64,000 nucleotides of DNA, from NCBI RefSeq assembly GCF_000185725.2, contig NZ_KI391953.1, positions 1,170,750 to 1,234,749 of the forward strand, in the 5' to 3' direction. Position 1 is the first letter of the stretch, and each line of letters begins with the position of its first letter. This document shows, one piece after another, positions 26,714 to 38,365 of this stretch. The stretch comes from Segniliparus rugosus ATCC BAA-974 (lineage in GTDB: Bacteria > Actinomycetota > Actinomycetes > Mycobacteriales > Mycobacteriaceae). A program made the position numbers and the translations under genes. A model generated the notes under the pieces. That model saw nothing but the letters and a program-made list of their open reading frames with translations, had not been told where the DNA came from and searched no databases.

Positions 26714-26742
26714 TTGACGCCACGAGCGGGCCGCGCTAAACT
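26714..26742 (+). promoter_or_regulatory. Vegetative-type promoter of the str operon
   Basis: TTGACG (26714-26719) and TAAACT (26737-26742) are separated by 17 bases, a close match to the sigma-70/SigA consensus. It lies about 140 bases upstream of rpsL, leaving a long leader of unknown role. Confidence 0.75.
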
Positions 26743-26880
26743 TATCCGTCGTGCCTGACGCAGTCGGGCTCATTCGCGTGCCATAAGCCGAGGGTTCTGG
26801 CGTATCACATGAAGAGATACCGCTTAACAGACGCCGCGTGGTTGGCACACGGCCAAGACGTTATTGAGGAAGTAGAAGGT

Positions 26881-27255
26881 ATGCCAACTATTCAACAGCT
26901 GGTGCGCAAGGGCCGGCAGCCCAAAGGCAACCGGGTGAAGACGGCTGCCCTGAAGGGCAGCCCGCAGCGTCGTGGCGTGTGCACCCGTGTGTACACCACA
27001 ACCCCGAAGAAGCCGAACTCCGCGCTGCGGAAGGTCGCCCGTGTGAAGCTCACCAGCCAGGTTGAGGTGACCGCCTACATCCCCGGCGAGAAGCACAACC
27101 TCCAGGAGCACTCCATGGTCCTGGTGCGCGGCGGTCGTGTCCGCGACCTCCCCGGTGTCCGCTACAAGATCATCCGCGGCGCGCTTGACACCCAGGGCGT
27201 GAAGAACCGCAAGCAAGCTCGCAGCCGCTACGGCGCGAAGAGGGAGAAGAGCTAA
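26881..27255 (+). CDS. rpsL: 30S ribosomal protein S12
   Basis: The 124-residue protein starts at ATG 26881 after AGAAGG; the longer upstream frame is leader. It contains [20 protein letters not shown] with Lys43, [13 protein letters not shown] and the loop [16 protein letters not shown]. At position 88, where M. tuberculosis, E. coli (Lys87) and most bacteria have Lys, this protein has Arg (codon CGC at 27142-27144). Lys88Arg is a known streptomycin-resistance change in M. tuberculosis. S12 sits in the decoding centre. Its stop overlaps the rpsG start by one base. Confidence 0.98.
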   Translation: MPTIQQLVRKGRQPKGNRVKTAALKGSPQRRGVCTRVYTTTPKKPNSALRKVARVKLTSQVEVTAYIPGEKHNLQEHSMVLVRGGRVRDLPGVRYKIIRGALDTQGVKNRKQARSRYGAKREKS

Positions 27256-27725
27256 TGTCTCGCAAGGGTCCCGCCCCGCGTCGCGTCGTCGTGAACGACC
27301 CGGTGTACGGTTCGCCGGTCGTCACCCAGCTGGTGAACAAGATCCTGCTCGACGGCAAGAAGTCCGTCGCCGAGCGCATCGTCTACGGCGCCCTCGAGCG
27401 CGCCCGCGACAAGACCGGCACTGACCCGGTGCTCACCCTCAAGCGCGCGCTCGAGAACGTGAAGCCGACCATGGAGGTCCGCTCCCGCCGCGTCGGCGGA
27501 GCCACCTACCAGGTGCCCGGCCCGGTCGCCGCTGGGCGTTCGAACACCCTCGCGCTGCGTTGGCTGGTGAAGTTCTCCCGCGCCCGTCGCGAGAAGACGA
27601 TGGAGGAGCGCCTCGCCAACGAGCTGCTCGACGCCTCCAACGGCTTGGGTGCTTCGGTGAAGCGTCGGGAAGACACCCACAAGATGGCAGAAGCCAACCG
27701 CGCCTTCGCGCATTACCGGTGGTGA
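27255..27725 (+). CDS. rpsG: 30S ribosomal protein S7
   Basis: The 156-residue protein begins [20 protein letters not shown] and contains [38 protein letters not shown] and the C-terminal [18 protein letters not shown], all typical of S7, the primary binder of the 3' domain of 16S rRNA. The length equals that of mycobacterial S7. The ATG overlaps the rpsL TAA by one base (TAATG), so translation is coupled. Confidence 0.98.
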   Translation: MSRKGPAPRRVVVNDPVYGSPVVTQLVNKILLDGKKSVAERIVYGALERARDKTGTDPVLTLKRALENVKPTMEVRSRRVGGATYQVPGPVAAGRSNTLALRWLVKFSRARREKTMEERLANELLDASNGLGASVKRREDTHKMAEANRAFAHYRW

Positions 27726-27805
27726 CCTGCGCCATGAGCAACGCGCAGCTTGGTTCCACCGTCGCTTGTTGACGTATTTGACATTCCAGGAGAGGAAGTA
27801 GAGAC

Positions 27806-29914
<2,109 letters not shown>

Positions 29915-30001
29915 TCTCGCCACACGTGTAACGGCGGCCCTGCCAAAAAGGGTTAGGAATCCGCCGCCAACAGTTACCTAGGAAAGAAAGAGGACACAAC
30001 A

Positions 30002-31195
<1,194 letters not shown>

Positions 31196-31218
31196 GCTGG
31201 ACCTGCTTTCAGCTGCAT

Positions 31219-31266
31219 AAAAAGCTGGGCGGCATGATCGAAAAGATCATGCCGCCCAGCTTTTTT
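31219..31266 (+). terminator. Rho-independent terminator after tuf
   Basis: A perfect 21-base stem (31219-31239 and 31245-31265) with loop GAAAA is followed by a T run (TTTTTT at 31261-31266). The arms include AGCTGGGCGGCATGATC. It closes the str operon and isolates the next gene. Confidence 0.95.
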
Positions 31267-31278
31267 GTATTCAGGATT

Positions 31279-31306
31279 TTGCCAGTTTATTCGTCTACAC
31301 TAAACT
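31279..31306 (+). promoter_or_regulatory. Promoter of the first CmaA-like gene
   Basis: TTGCCA (31279-31284) and TAAACT (31301-31306) are spaced by 16 bases, about 60 bases before the GTG at 31367. The -10 hexamer is identical to that of the str operon promoter. Confidence 0.6.
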
Positions 31307-31366
31307 TGTTGAGAGACGCACAGCCCAGTGGATCGTATGCTGAATATTACGTGAGGAAATACATTT

Positions 31367-32296
31367 GTGACTAAGCTGAGACCTTTCTACGAAGACATCG
31401 AAGCGCATTACGATGTCGAGAACTCGAACGAGTTCTTTTCGCTCTGGCTTGACCCCACGATGATGTACACGTGCGCTTATTTTCCTCGCCCGAATATGAC
31501 GCTGGAAGAGGCCCAGCTGGCCAAGATCGATTTGGCGCTGGACAAATTGAATCTTCAACCGGGAATGACGCTGCTCGATATCGGCTGCGGCTGGGGTTCG
31601 GTCCTCGTCCGCGCGTACGAGAAATACGATGTGAACGTGATCGGCCTGACCATCAGCCCGAGCCAGTACGAGTACACGAAGAACCGCCTCGCCAAGCTCC
31701 AGGGCGCGCGCAAGGCGGAAGTGCTGCTGCAGGGCTGGGAGGAGTTCGAGGGCCACGCCGACCGGGTGGTCGTGATCGGCGCGTTCGAGCATTTCCGCAA
31801 GGAGCGGCATGCCGCGTTCTTCGAGAAGATCAACCGCGTCCTCCCGGAGGACGGCTCCGCCCTGGTGCACACGATCGTCAGCTACAGCCGCCAGGCCCTC
31901 GTCGAGATGGGGCTTTGGAAGGTCGACCGCGATGTCATCTACTACACCCACCTCATCAGGAAGCACATCTTCCCCGGCGCGGAGCTTGTGGACCCGCAGA
32001 GCGTGGTCTCCGACGCGTTCAAGGAGGGTTTCCGCTGCGACCTCTTGCAGCCCTTGGGCCTGCACTACGCGAAGACGCTCGATATGTGGCTGACGGAGTT
32101 CGTCGCGCATAAAGACAAGATTATCGATTTGGCCTCAAAAGAAGTATATGAGCGGTATGTGCAGTACCTGGAGTGGTCTGGGCATTACTTCCGTCGGGGC
32201 AACATCAACGTTGTGCAATTCACCCTGACGAAACAGCCGCCTGCGTGGTTGCAGCTGCCCGAGCGGCAGAAGATTTCCTCCAACTGGGGGATTTGA
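31367..32296 (+). CDS. Mycolic acid cyclopropane synthase-family methyltransferase, diverged copy 1
   Basis: This 309-residue S-adenosylmethionine-dependent methyltransferase belongs to the CmaA/PcaA/MmaA family that modifies double bonds of meromycolate chains. Motif I LLDIGCGWGSVLVRAYEKY is near residue 67, VIGLTISPSQYEYTK near residue 92, QGWEEFEGHADRVVVIGAFE near residue 124 and the C-terminal QFTLTKQPPAW near residue 285. The YTCAYF Cys equivalent to CmaA1 Cys35 is kept. Two oddities set it apart from the downstream copy: two extra residues in the N-terminal loop (YDVENSNEFF versus YDLSNEFF), and Ser in place of the family Cys in the C-terminal helix (YLEWSGHYF versus YLESCAYYF). Product stereochemistry cannot be inferred. 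Confidence 0.9.
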   Translation: MTKLRPFYEDIEAHYDVENSNEFFSLWLDPTMMYTCAYFPRPNMTLEEAQLAKIDLALDKLNLQPGMTLLDIGCGWGSVLVRAYEKYDVNVIGLTISPSQYEYTKNRLAKLQGARKAEVLLQGWEEFEGHADRVVVIGAFEHFRKERHAAFFEKINRVLPEDGSALVHTIVSYSRQALVEMGLWKVDRDVIYYTHLIRKHIFPGAELVDPQSVVSDAFKEGFRCDLLQPLGLHYAKTLDMWLTEFVAHKDKIIDLASKEVYERYVQYLEWSGHYFRRGNINVVQFTLTKQPPAWLQLPERQKISSNWGI

Positions 32297-32495
32297 GCCG
32301 CCAAGCAGGCTTGTCGGCGAGTCGCGGGGCAAGGTCGCGCGTTGCTTTCGCGCTGTAATATTTTTTGAATAAATTCGCCCAGAGATGGGCTAGATGGAGA
32401 TCTTTCATCGCCGTCGTCCACCGTCGGAGTCTTGGCGGCAGGGCATGCCAACGACGAAGGTCTGCGGGATGAAGGTCCGTGAGATAGGGGCAGTT

Positions 32496-33419
32496 ATGAC
32501 GCAACTCAGGCCATTTTATGAAGACATCGAAGCGCATTACGATCTTTCGAACGAGTTCTTTGCGTTGTGGCTTGACCCGACGATGACCTACACCTGCGCG
32601 TATTGGCCGAGGCCGGACATGACGCTGGAGGAGGCGCAGCTCGCGAAATTGGACCTGACGTTGGGGAAGCTCAATCTCGAGCCGGGCATGACCCTCTTGG
32701 ACATCGGTTGCGGCTGGGGATCCGCGCTGCTGCGGGCGTACGAGAAGTACGATGTGAACGTCATCGGCCTCACGATCAGCCAAAACCAATACGAGCTGTT
32801 GAACCAGAAATTCGCCGACATCAAGGGCGGTCGCAAGGCCGAGGTGCTCCTGCGGGGCTGGGAGGAGTTCGAGGGCCACGCCGACCGCATTATCACGATC
32901 GGCTCTTTCGAGCATTTCCGCTACGAGCGCCACGACGCGTACTGGGACAAGGTTGCGCGGATTCTGCCCGACGACGGGATGTACCTCCTGCATTCCATCG
33001 TCAGCTACGGTCGCGAGGATCTGCAGAAGCGAGGCACCCCGATCACTCCGAGCATGTTGCGCTTCTCCCATCTCATCGCGAAGTACATCTTCCCTGGGGC
33101 CCAGCTGCCCTCGCCCCAGATGGTGCTCAACGGTTCTGCGCGGGTGGGTCTGCGCTGCGACATGATCCAGGTGCTCGGCTGGCACTACGCCAAGACCCTC
33201 GACTGCTGGCGGGAGAATCTCGTCGCCAACAAGGAGCGGGCGATCGAGCTGACCTCCCCCTTGGTCTACGAGCAGTACGAGAAGTACCTGGAGAGCTGCG
33301 CCTATTATTTCCGGCTCGGGAATATCGACCTGATGCAGTTCACCCTGACCAAGCAGCAGCCTTCATGGCTCCAGCCCGCGCCGGGGCAGATGGAGAACTT
33401 CGTCGCCAGGTCTCGCTAG
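32496..33419 (+). CDS. Mycolic acid cyclopropane synthase-family methyltransferase, copy 2
   Basis: ATG 32496 (MTQLRPFYEDIEAHYDLSNE) aligns with the start of copy 1; the upstream in-frame extension to 32394 is not conserved. The 307 residues hold LLDIGCGWGSALLRAYEKY, VIGLTISQNQYELLNQ, RGWEEFEGHADRIITIGSFE and the C-terminal helix YLESCAYYFRLGN with the family Cys, then MQFTLTKQQPSWLQ. The N-terminal LDPTMTYTCAYW loop keeps the active-site Cys. It is a tandem duplicate of the 31367 gene, about 200 bases downstream. This copy looks like a normal family member acting on meromycolate double bonds; whether it makes cyclopropane, methyl branches or hydroxyl groups is not readable. Confidence 0.92.
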   Translation: MTQLRPFYEDIEAHYDLSNEFFALWLDPTMTYTCAYWPRPDMTLEEAQLAKLDLTLGKLNLEPGMTLLDIGCGWGSALLRAYEKYDVNVIGLTISQNQYELLNQKFADIKGGRKAEVLLRGWEEFEGHADRIITIGSFEHFRYERHDAYWDKVARILPDDGMYLLHSIVSYGREDLQKRGTPITPSMLRFSHLIAKYIFPGAQLPSPQMVLNGSARVGLRCDMIQVLGWHYAKTLDCWRENLVANKERAIELTSPLVYEQYEKYLESCAYYFRLGNIDLMQFTLTKQQPSWLQPAPGQMENFVARSR

Positions 33420-33434
33420 GAGAGCCCGGCGAGG

Positions 33435-34697
33435 CTAGCCCAGCTTGCGGATGTCGATCTGCAAGCCCGCCGCGCGAAGCCGGTCCGCGAGCGCGTCGCC
33501 CATCGCGGTGGCCGGCGTGAGCACGCCAGCGCGATGCGGCAGGCGGTCTCGGTCCAGGGCCAAGGTCAGCGCGCTCTCCCCGAGCATCACGGCGGTCGCG
33601 GCGTAGCCGGGATCGCCCTTCTGCGACCACGTCAACACATAGCGGGCTCCGTTGCTTGTGCGCGTGTAGGTGTCGATGGTGTAGAAGCCGCGTTTGCGAA
33701 GCCATTCGCCCGGCCCGGTGCCGGATTTGGGCGAAAGCCGCTCGATCAGCCAGCGCACCGGGGGAATGGACAGGCCGACGGCGGCGAGGACCGCTCCGAA
33801 GCCGAGGCCGCCCGCGATGGCGAGCGAAACGGGGATCGACAAGAGCGGGGGCCCCGCGTTCATCGTCTCGCGGTAGCGGAACCGCGAGCCGTAGGCCCAA
33901 TCCAGGATGGCGTTGCTGCGCCGAACGATCCGAGAGTTGAACACGCCCATGAAGAACGGGGCTTTCCAGCCGCGCACCGAGGGGTCGATGTCCGCGCCCC
34001 GTGCGACGGCCAAGTCGGATTGCGACCCGAACTCTGGTTCTTTGGCCCGGTCGGGGGAGAGCGTGTACGGGTCGAGCGTCGCCCGTCTGGCCGCAGGGTC
34101 TTTCCGCGCCGCGTCGATGATCTCGAGGCCGGAGGCCGCCGTGCCGCCGCTGATCCCGCCGACCGCGGCCCGGACCACCAGCGTGGTGTCCTCCAGCTCG
34201 CCTGCTTCGTCTTGCTGCGCCCGTCGGTGCAAGAGGTACACGCTCAGGTCGGAGGGGACGGAGTCGAAGCCGCAGGCGTGCACGATCCGCGCGCCGCTGC
34301 CCACGGCTTGCTCGTGGTACTTGTTGATGCTGTCGAGAGCGAAGAGCACTTCGCCGGTGAGGTCGACATAGTCGGTGCCGACGTTCGCGCACGCGCCGAC
34401 GAGGGGCAGGCCGTATTTCGTGTACGGGCCGACCGTCGTGATCACGACCTGGGTGCGCTGCGCCAGGGCGTCGAGCGTCGACGGGGCGTCCGCGTCGGCG
34501 ATGATGATCGGCCATTCCGAGGCGGCGGAGCCGAGGTTGGCGCGGACCGACTCCAGCTTGGCGCGGTTGCGCCCGGCGAGGCCGATCCTGACTCCGGGCG
34601 GGGCGTTCTTGGCGAGATGCTCCGCCGTGAGCGCGCCCGCGAAACCGGTCGCCCCGTACAACACGATATCAAGGGATCGAGACGTGCTCTTAGCCAT
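33435..34697 (-). CDS. Saccharopine dehydrogenase-like reductase (Rv2449c/Rv2953 family)
   Basis: ATG 34697 (MAKSTSRSLDIVLYGATGFA) gives 420 residues, close to the length of M. tuberculosis Rv2449c. The Rossmann motif VLYGATGFAGALTAEHLA is near residue 13, followed by GLAGRNRAKLESV and TTVGPYTKYGLPLVGACANV near residue 87. The middle has YVDLTGEVLFALDSINKYHE and HACGFDSVPSDLSVYLLHRR. A hydrophobic segment (SLAIAGGLGFGAVLAAVGLS) near residue 278 may associate with membrane. Rv2953, a relative, is a trans-acting enoyl reductase for phthiocerol lipids; many relatives have no known substrate. Here it converges on the CmaA pair and follows the MFS permease gene. Confidence 0.9.
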   Translation of the reverse strand: MAKSTSRSLDIVLYGATGFAGALTAEHLAKNAPPGVRIGLAGRNRAKLESVRANLGSAASEWPIIIADADAPSTLDALAQRTQVVITTVGPYTKYGLPLVGACANVGTDYVDLTGEVLFALDSINKYHEQAVGSGARIVHACGFDSVPSDLSVYLLHRRAQQDEAGELEDTTLVVRAAVGGISGGTAASGLEIIDAARKDPAARRATLDPYTLSPDRAKEPEFGSQSDLAVARGADIDPSVRGWKAPFFMGVFNSRIVRRSNAILDWAYGSRFRYRETMNAGPPLLSIPVSLAIAGGLGFGAVLAAVGLSIPPVRWLIERLSPKSGTGPGEWLRKRGFYTIDTYTRTSNGARYVLTWSQKGDPGYAATAVMLGESALTLALDRDRLPHRAGVLTPATAMGDALADRLRAAGLQIDIRKLG

Positions 34698-34729
34698 ACT
34701 GGCACTATACGCGAGATATACGTCTCGGT

Positions 34730-36001
34730 CTAATTTCTTGTCGCCGGAGCTTCTTCGGGACTTTCGGCGAAGTCGACCCCGTCCGCTCGCGGGCCGAACC
34801 AGGCAAGGGCCGCGAGCGCGACGCATGCCGCGCCGACGATGATCCAGAACGAGGCCGGATAGCCCAAGGCGACTGCGATCATGGTCTGGAACGTCGCGTT
34901 GAACGAGGTGAAGAGGTTGCCGAGCTGGTAGGTCACCCCCGGATAGAAGCCTCGGACGGCGTTGGGGGAGAGCTCGGAGAGGTGCGCCGGCACGGCGGCC
35001 CAGGCTCCTTGGGTGGTCGCCTGGACGAGGAACATTCCGAGGCTGAGCAGCCACACCTCGCGCGGCAGGGTGAACAACGGCAAGAGCGGCAGGGTCAACA
35101 GCGCGCCGAGGACGATGACGCCCCTGCGGCCGATCCGGTCGGAGAGGGAGCCGAAGACAACTCCGCCGATGATCGCCCCGATGTTCCCGACGATCATGAC
35201 CCAGTCCGAGGTCGCGGGGTCGAACCCGGGTCCGCCGTGCACGTGGTCTTTGAGGAACTTCGGATACAGATCCTGGGTGCCATGGCTGAGCGAGGTGAAC
35301 GCGGTCATCAGCACGACGAGGAACAGGAAGCGTCTGAGCACGACGGGGTTGAAGAAGACGGACCGCACCGACGAGCCGTGCGCCTTCATCTTTTCCTGGG
35401 TGTTCACCCAGACTTCGGACTCTTTGACGAAGGAGCGCACGATGATCGAGATGAACGCGGGGAAGATGGACAGGGCGAACATCCAGCGCCAGGACAGGCC
35501 GAACACCGAGTGGACCACTAAATGCGCGACGGCGGCGAAGAGATAGCCGCTCGCGTACCCGGCCTGGAGGATGCCGGAGAAGAAGCCTCGCTTCTCGCGC
35601 GGCACTTTCTCCATCGTCAACGCCGCTCCCAGCCCCCATTCTCCGCCCATGCCGATGCCGTAGAGCAGGCGCAGAACGAGCAGCACCGTGAAGTTCGGGG
35701 CGAAGGCGCAGAGGAACCCGACGGCGGAGTAGAAGCAGACGTTCGCCATCAGCGGGACCCGCCGTCCGGCCTTGTCCGCCCAGATCCCGAACAGGTACGC
35801 CCCGACCGGGCGCATGACGAGGGTGACAGTGAGCAGATAAGTGATCTGGACCGGAGAGATATGGAACTCGGCCTCGATCTCGGTGAGGGTGAGCGCCAGG
35901 ATGAAGAAGTCGAAGGAGTCCATCGCCCAGCCGAGCCAGGAGGCGAGGAAAGCGCTGCGCTGGTCGCGGTCCAGCATTCGCCACGGCGAAGGTGTGCTCA
36001 T
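34730..36001 (-). CDS. MFS transporter, sialate/lactate or MHS-like proton symporter family
   Basis: The start is ATG 36001 (MSTPSPWRMLDRDQRSAFLA), giving 423 residues with twelve predicted membrane helices. Typical loop motifs are GIWADKAGRRVPLM between helices 2 and 3 and GSLSDRIGRRGVIVLGAL between 8 and 9. LASWLGWAMDSFDFFILALT in helix 1 and LRLLYGIGMGGEWGLGAALT in helix 4 are characteristic of metabolite:H+ symporters of the SHS/AAHS type, which import organic acids such as lactate, sialate or aromatic acids. The substrate cannot be told. It starts 11 bases after the stop of the serpin-like gene, in the same direction. Confidence 0.9.
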   Translation of the reverse strand: MSTPSPWRMLDRDQRSAFLASWLGWAMDSFDFFILALTLTEIEAEFHISPVQITYLLTVTLVMRPVGAYLFGIWADKAGRRVPLMANVCFYSAVGFLCAFAPNFTVLLVLRLLYGIGMGGEWGLGAALTMEKVPREKRGFFSGILQAGYASGYLFAAVAHLVVHSVFGLSWRWMFALSIFPAFISIIVRSFVKESEVWVNTQEKMKAHGSSVRSVFFNPVVLRRFLFLVVLMTAFTSLSHGTQDLYPKFLKDHVHGGPGFDPATSDWVMIVGNIGAIIGGVVFGSLSDRIGRRGVIVLGALLTLPLLPLFTLPREVWLLSLGMFLVQATTQGAWAAVPAHLSELSPNAVRGFYPGVTYQLGNLFTSFNATFQTMIAVALGYPASFWIIVGAACVALAALAWFGPRADGVDFAESPEEAPATRN

Positions 36002-36011
36002 GCGGGGCAGA

Positions 36012-37214
36012 CTACCTGTCGGGGGCCGCAACGCGCCCGGCGAGGAGGACAAGGCCGGTCCCCGGGTCGAAGATCTCGAAGCAGAACGGCCGGTCGGCGG
36101 CGAATGCGATCGCGGGCGGTCCGGCAGCGTCGGGAGCCGTCTGGGCTCCGGGAGTCGAGGCCGTCGGGAGCGCGGCGGCCATCGACACGCCTTGCTCGCC
36201 GAAAGCGGCGGCGGCGAGGCTCGCCCAGCCGCCCAAGCCCGCGCCGGGCGCGATCCTCGGCAGGCCGAGCGGAGCGGGCTGGGCGGCGGCTTCGGCGAGC
36301 TCGCTGTGCGCCGACCAGCGCGGCAGAGCGATCCCGAGCGGAGCGGGCTGGGCGGCGGCCAACGCGGCGCGCGCGGGCGGCATGAAGAAGTCCGGAAGGG
36401 GAGCGCGAGGGTCGGCGGGCACGATCACGCGCATCTCGACCCCGTCCGAGAGCGGGAGCTGCGCCGCCCGCCAGCTCGGCCCCGCCGCAGTCCGGGCGAG
36501 GACGGCCCCGCGCATCGTCGGAACGCTTTTCCGGCTGCCGTCCGCCGTTGTGAAGGGGGCTTCGACGGTGAGTTCGGGGCGGAAAGGGAACTGCCATCCG
36601 GCGAGCAGAGCGGTGACGTCGGCCGCGTACACCCCGCGCGTGGCTCCGAGCCCGTGCAGGGCGCGGTTGAAGCGCGTGCCGACGGTGCCCATGGCCCAGG
36701 CGCTCACCGCGTCGGGGAGCGCGGCGTCCCCCGGCCGGGCGAGGTAGATCCCCATGTCGTAATCCTTGGCGAGCAGATCGAGGAACTCGGCGGCCACGTC
36801 GAGGGATCGGTCGGCGATCAAGATGGTCTGGCTGCGCAGGATCGGCGGGCGGGCGACGCCGCCGTTCGGCACGCCGGTCGGATCGCCCTCCCATTTGCCG
36901 AGCTGGCCGATCATCGCGGCGACTGCCGGATCGTCCCCCGCGCCGTTCGCGTCGGCCACGATCCGCTCTCTGCGGGCCATCGCCCACGGGCTGAAGACTA
37001 TGCTCTGGTCCGCCGCGAGCGCGCCGAGCTCGCGCAACGCCAGCTGGCGGCTCTGCTCGGCGATCTCGCCGACCCCGTCGCGCTGCTCGTCCACCCCGAT
37101 TTCGGCGAACTTCAGTTTTGAGTACAGGGGCGCGAGATGCGGCTCCTCGCGCCCGGCCTGGCTCGAGCACCCGGCCAGCAGGGCGAGCGCCGCGAGCGCC
37201 GCAACTCTCCGCAT
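36012..37214 (-). CDS. Serpin-family lipoprotein
   Basis: The 400-residue product starts MRRVAALAALALLAGCSSQA, with a lipobox LLAGC placing the lipid anchor at Cys16. Serpin signatures follow in order: SIVFSPWAMA near residue 70, LRSQTILIADRSLDVAAEFL near residue 125, WQFPFRPELTVEAPFTTADG then KSVPTMRG near residue 205, VEMRVIVPAD, ALPRWSAHSEL (the LPKF-type strand), and near the end ADRPFCFEIFDPGTGLVLLA then GRVAAPDR. The reactive-centre hinge reads EQGVSMAAA, similar to the EEGTEAAAA of inhibitory serpins but with Val at P14. Serpins trap serine or cysteine proteases; this one would act on the outer cell surface. The assignment is by motif order; inhibitory activity is inferred. Confidence 0.85.
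   Translation of the reverse strand: MRRVAALAALALLAGCSSQAGREEPHLAPLYSKLKFAEIGVDEQRDGVGEIAEQSRQLALRELGALAADQSIVFSPWAMARRERIVADANGAGDDPAVAAMIGQLGKWEGDPTGVPNGGVARPPILRSQTILIADRSLDVAAEFLDLLAKDYDMGIYLARPGDAALPDAVSAWAMGTVGTRFNRALHGLGATRGVYAADVTALLAGWQFPFRPELTVEAPFTTADGSRKSVPTMRGAVLARTAAGPSWRAAQLPLSDGVEMRVIVPADPRAPLPDFFMPPARAALAAAQPAPLGIALPRWSAHSELAEAAAQPAPLGLPRIAPGAGLGGWASLAAAAFGEQGVSMAAALPTASTPGAQTAPDAAGPPAIAFAADRPFCFEIFDPGTGLVLLAGRVAAPDR
36265..36359. repeat. Direct repeat inside the serpin gene
   Basis: Twenty-six bases at 36265-36290 recur exactly at 36334-36359, 69 bases (23 codons) apart. Both encode AAAQPAPLG on the minus strand, so the duplication is in frame and adds a repeated Pro/Ala segment near the ALPRW strand. 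Confidence 0.85.
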
Positions 37215-37222
37215 GCCGGGCC

Positions 37223-38311
37223 TCACCTCGGAGGCTGCTGCGCCTCGAACCGCTCCTCGTCGAATTCGTCGCGGTTCTTCGGATGGATCGGGTCGCTCTT
37301 GCGGAACAACAGGAAGAAGATCACCCAGCCGATCGCGGTGACCAGGAGGAAGCTCACCAAGCGGTAGATCACCACCGCCGAGAACGCGGCCCCGGACGGG
37401 ACTCCGCTCCCGGTCAGCGCGGGGACCAGCACGACCTCCACCACGCCGAGCCCGCCGGGGAGCAGCGGCACGGCGACGGCGGCGGTTTTGCCCAGCCAAT
37501 ACGCGGTGAGCAGGCCGGGCAGGCTGGGATGCGCGTCGGTGGCGTAGCAGGCGAACGCGAGGCAGGCGATATCGCTCGTCCAGTTCGTCATGCTCCAGGC
37601 GAACGCTTTGAGCCCGTCCATCCGGCTGAGCCTCACCGCTTGGGTTTGTCCGAGCAGCTGCTGCCAGCGGGCCAGCCCCTCTTCCGGCGGACGTTTGCGC
37701 AGCCGGTTCACCAAGGCGACGGCTTTGGAGCTCAGCGCGTTGATATCGTCGGGCCGGGAGGCGATGAACTGGGCGAGGACGAGGAAGGCGAGGAAGCCGC
37801 CGACCATGAAGATAAGGGAGAACGGGGTGGTCTTCACCCCGGCGAGGAACGCGCCGACGAAACCGATCAGCGCGAGGCCCGCGCCTTTGATCAGGCCGGA
37901 CATGACGATCTGCCACGAGGCGATGATCGGAGTCGCCCCCCACCGCCTGGTCTGCCGGTAGGCGAACGTGGTCGCGAGGACCTGCCCCGCGGGGAGGCTG
38001 CAGCTGATCGAGTTCGCCGCGTAGATCTCCGCTGCCGAGCGCCAGCTGGCCACCCGGACTCCGGCGGACGCGAAGAGGGTGCGCTGGACCTGGCTGAAGC
38101 TCTCCATGGACACCGCCGCGGCGAGGACGCAGGCTCCGACCCAGAGCCAGCGCACGTTCTTGGTCGCCTGCCAGTAGTGCCGGACTTCTGGGGCGACGTA
38201 CCATGCCTCGACGGCCAAGATGGCCACGACCACGACCAACGCCGCGCGGCGCAGCAGCTGCACCGGGGTCCGCCCGTGCGCGGGTGTGCGCTCCGACGAT
38301 TGGGTCGCCAT
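37223..38311 (-). CDS. UPF0104 / lysylphosphatidylglycerol synthase transmembrane-domain protein
   Basis: ATG 38311 (MATQSSERTPAHGRTPVQLL) gives 362 residues. A first membrane span (AALVVVVAILAVEAWYVAPE) is followed by seven or more hydrophobic helices. The conserved patterns are EIYAANSISCSLPAGQVLAT near residue 97 and LPGGLGVVEVVLVPAL near residue 295, with the GGLG.VE signature of the UPF0104/LPG_synthase_TM family. Members are flippase-like or accompany lysyl-phosphatidylglycerol synthases, and here no aminoacylating domain is attached. The acidic C-terminus (DEFDEERFEAQQPPR) is cytoplasmic by prediction. It is nine bases upstream of the serpin gene and probably co-transcribed with it. 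Confidence 0.9.
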   Translation of the reverse strand: MATQSSERTPAHGRTPVQLLRRAALVVVVAILAVEAWYVAPEVRHYWQATKNVRWLWVGACVLAAAVSMESFSQVQRTLFASAGVRVASWRSAAEIYAANSISCSLPAGQVLATTFAYRQTRRWGATPIIASWQIVMSGLIKGAGLALIGFVGAFLAGVKTTPFSLIFMVGGFLAFLVLAQFIASRPDDINALSSKAVALVNRLRKRPPEEGLARWQQLLGQTQAVRLSRMDGLKAFAWSMTNWTSDIACLAFACYATDAHPSLPGLLTAYWLGKTAAVAVPLLPGGLGVVEVVLVPALTGSGVPSGAAFSAVVIYRLVSFLLVTAIGWVIFFLLFRKSDPIHPKNRDEFDEERFEAQQPPR

Positions 38312-38365
38312 TCGAGCCACGGTACTGTGACTGACGTAGGAAAGTCCAATGAGGAGCGCGAGAAT

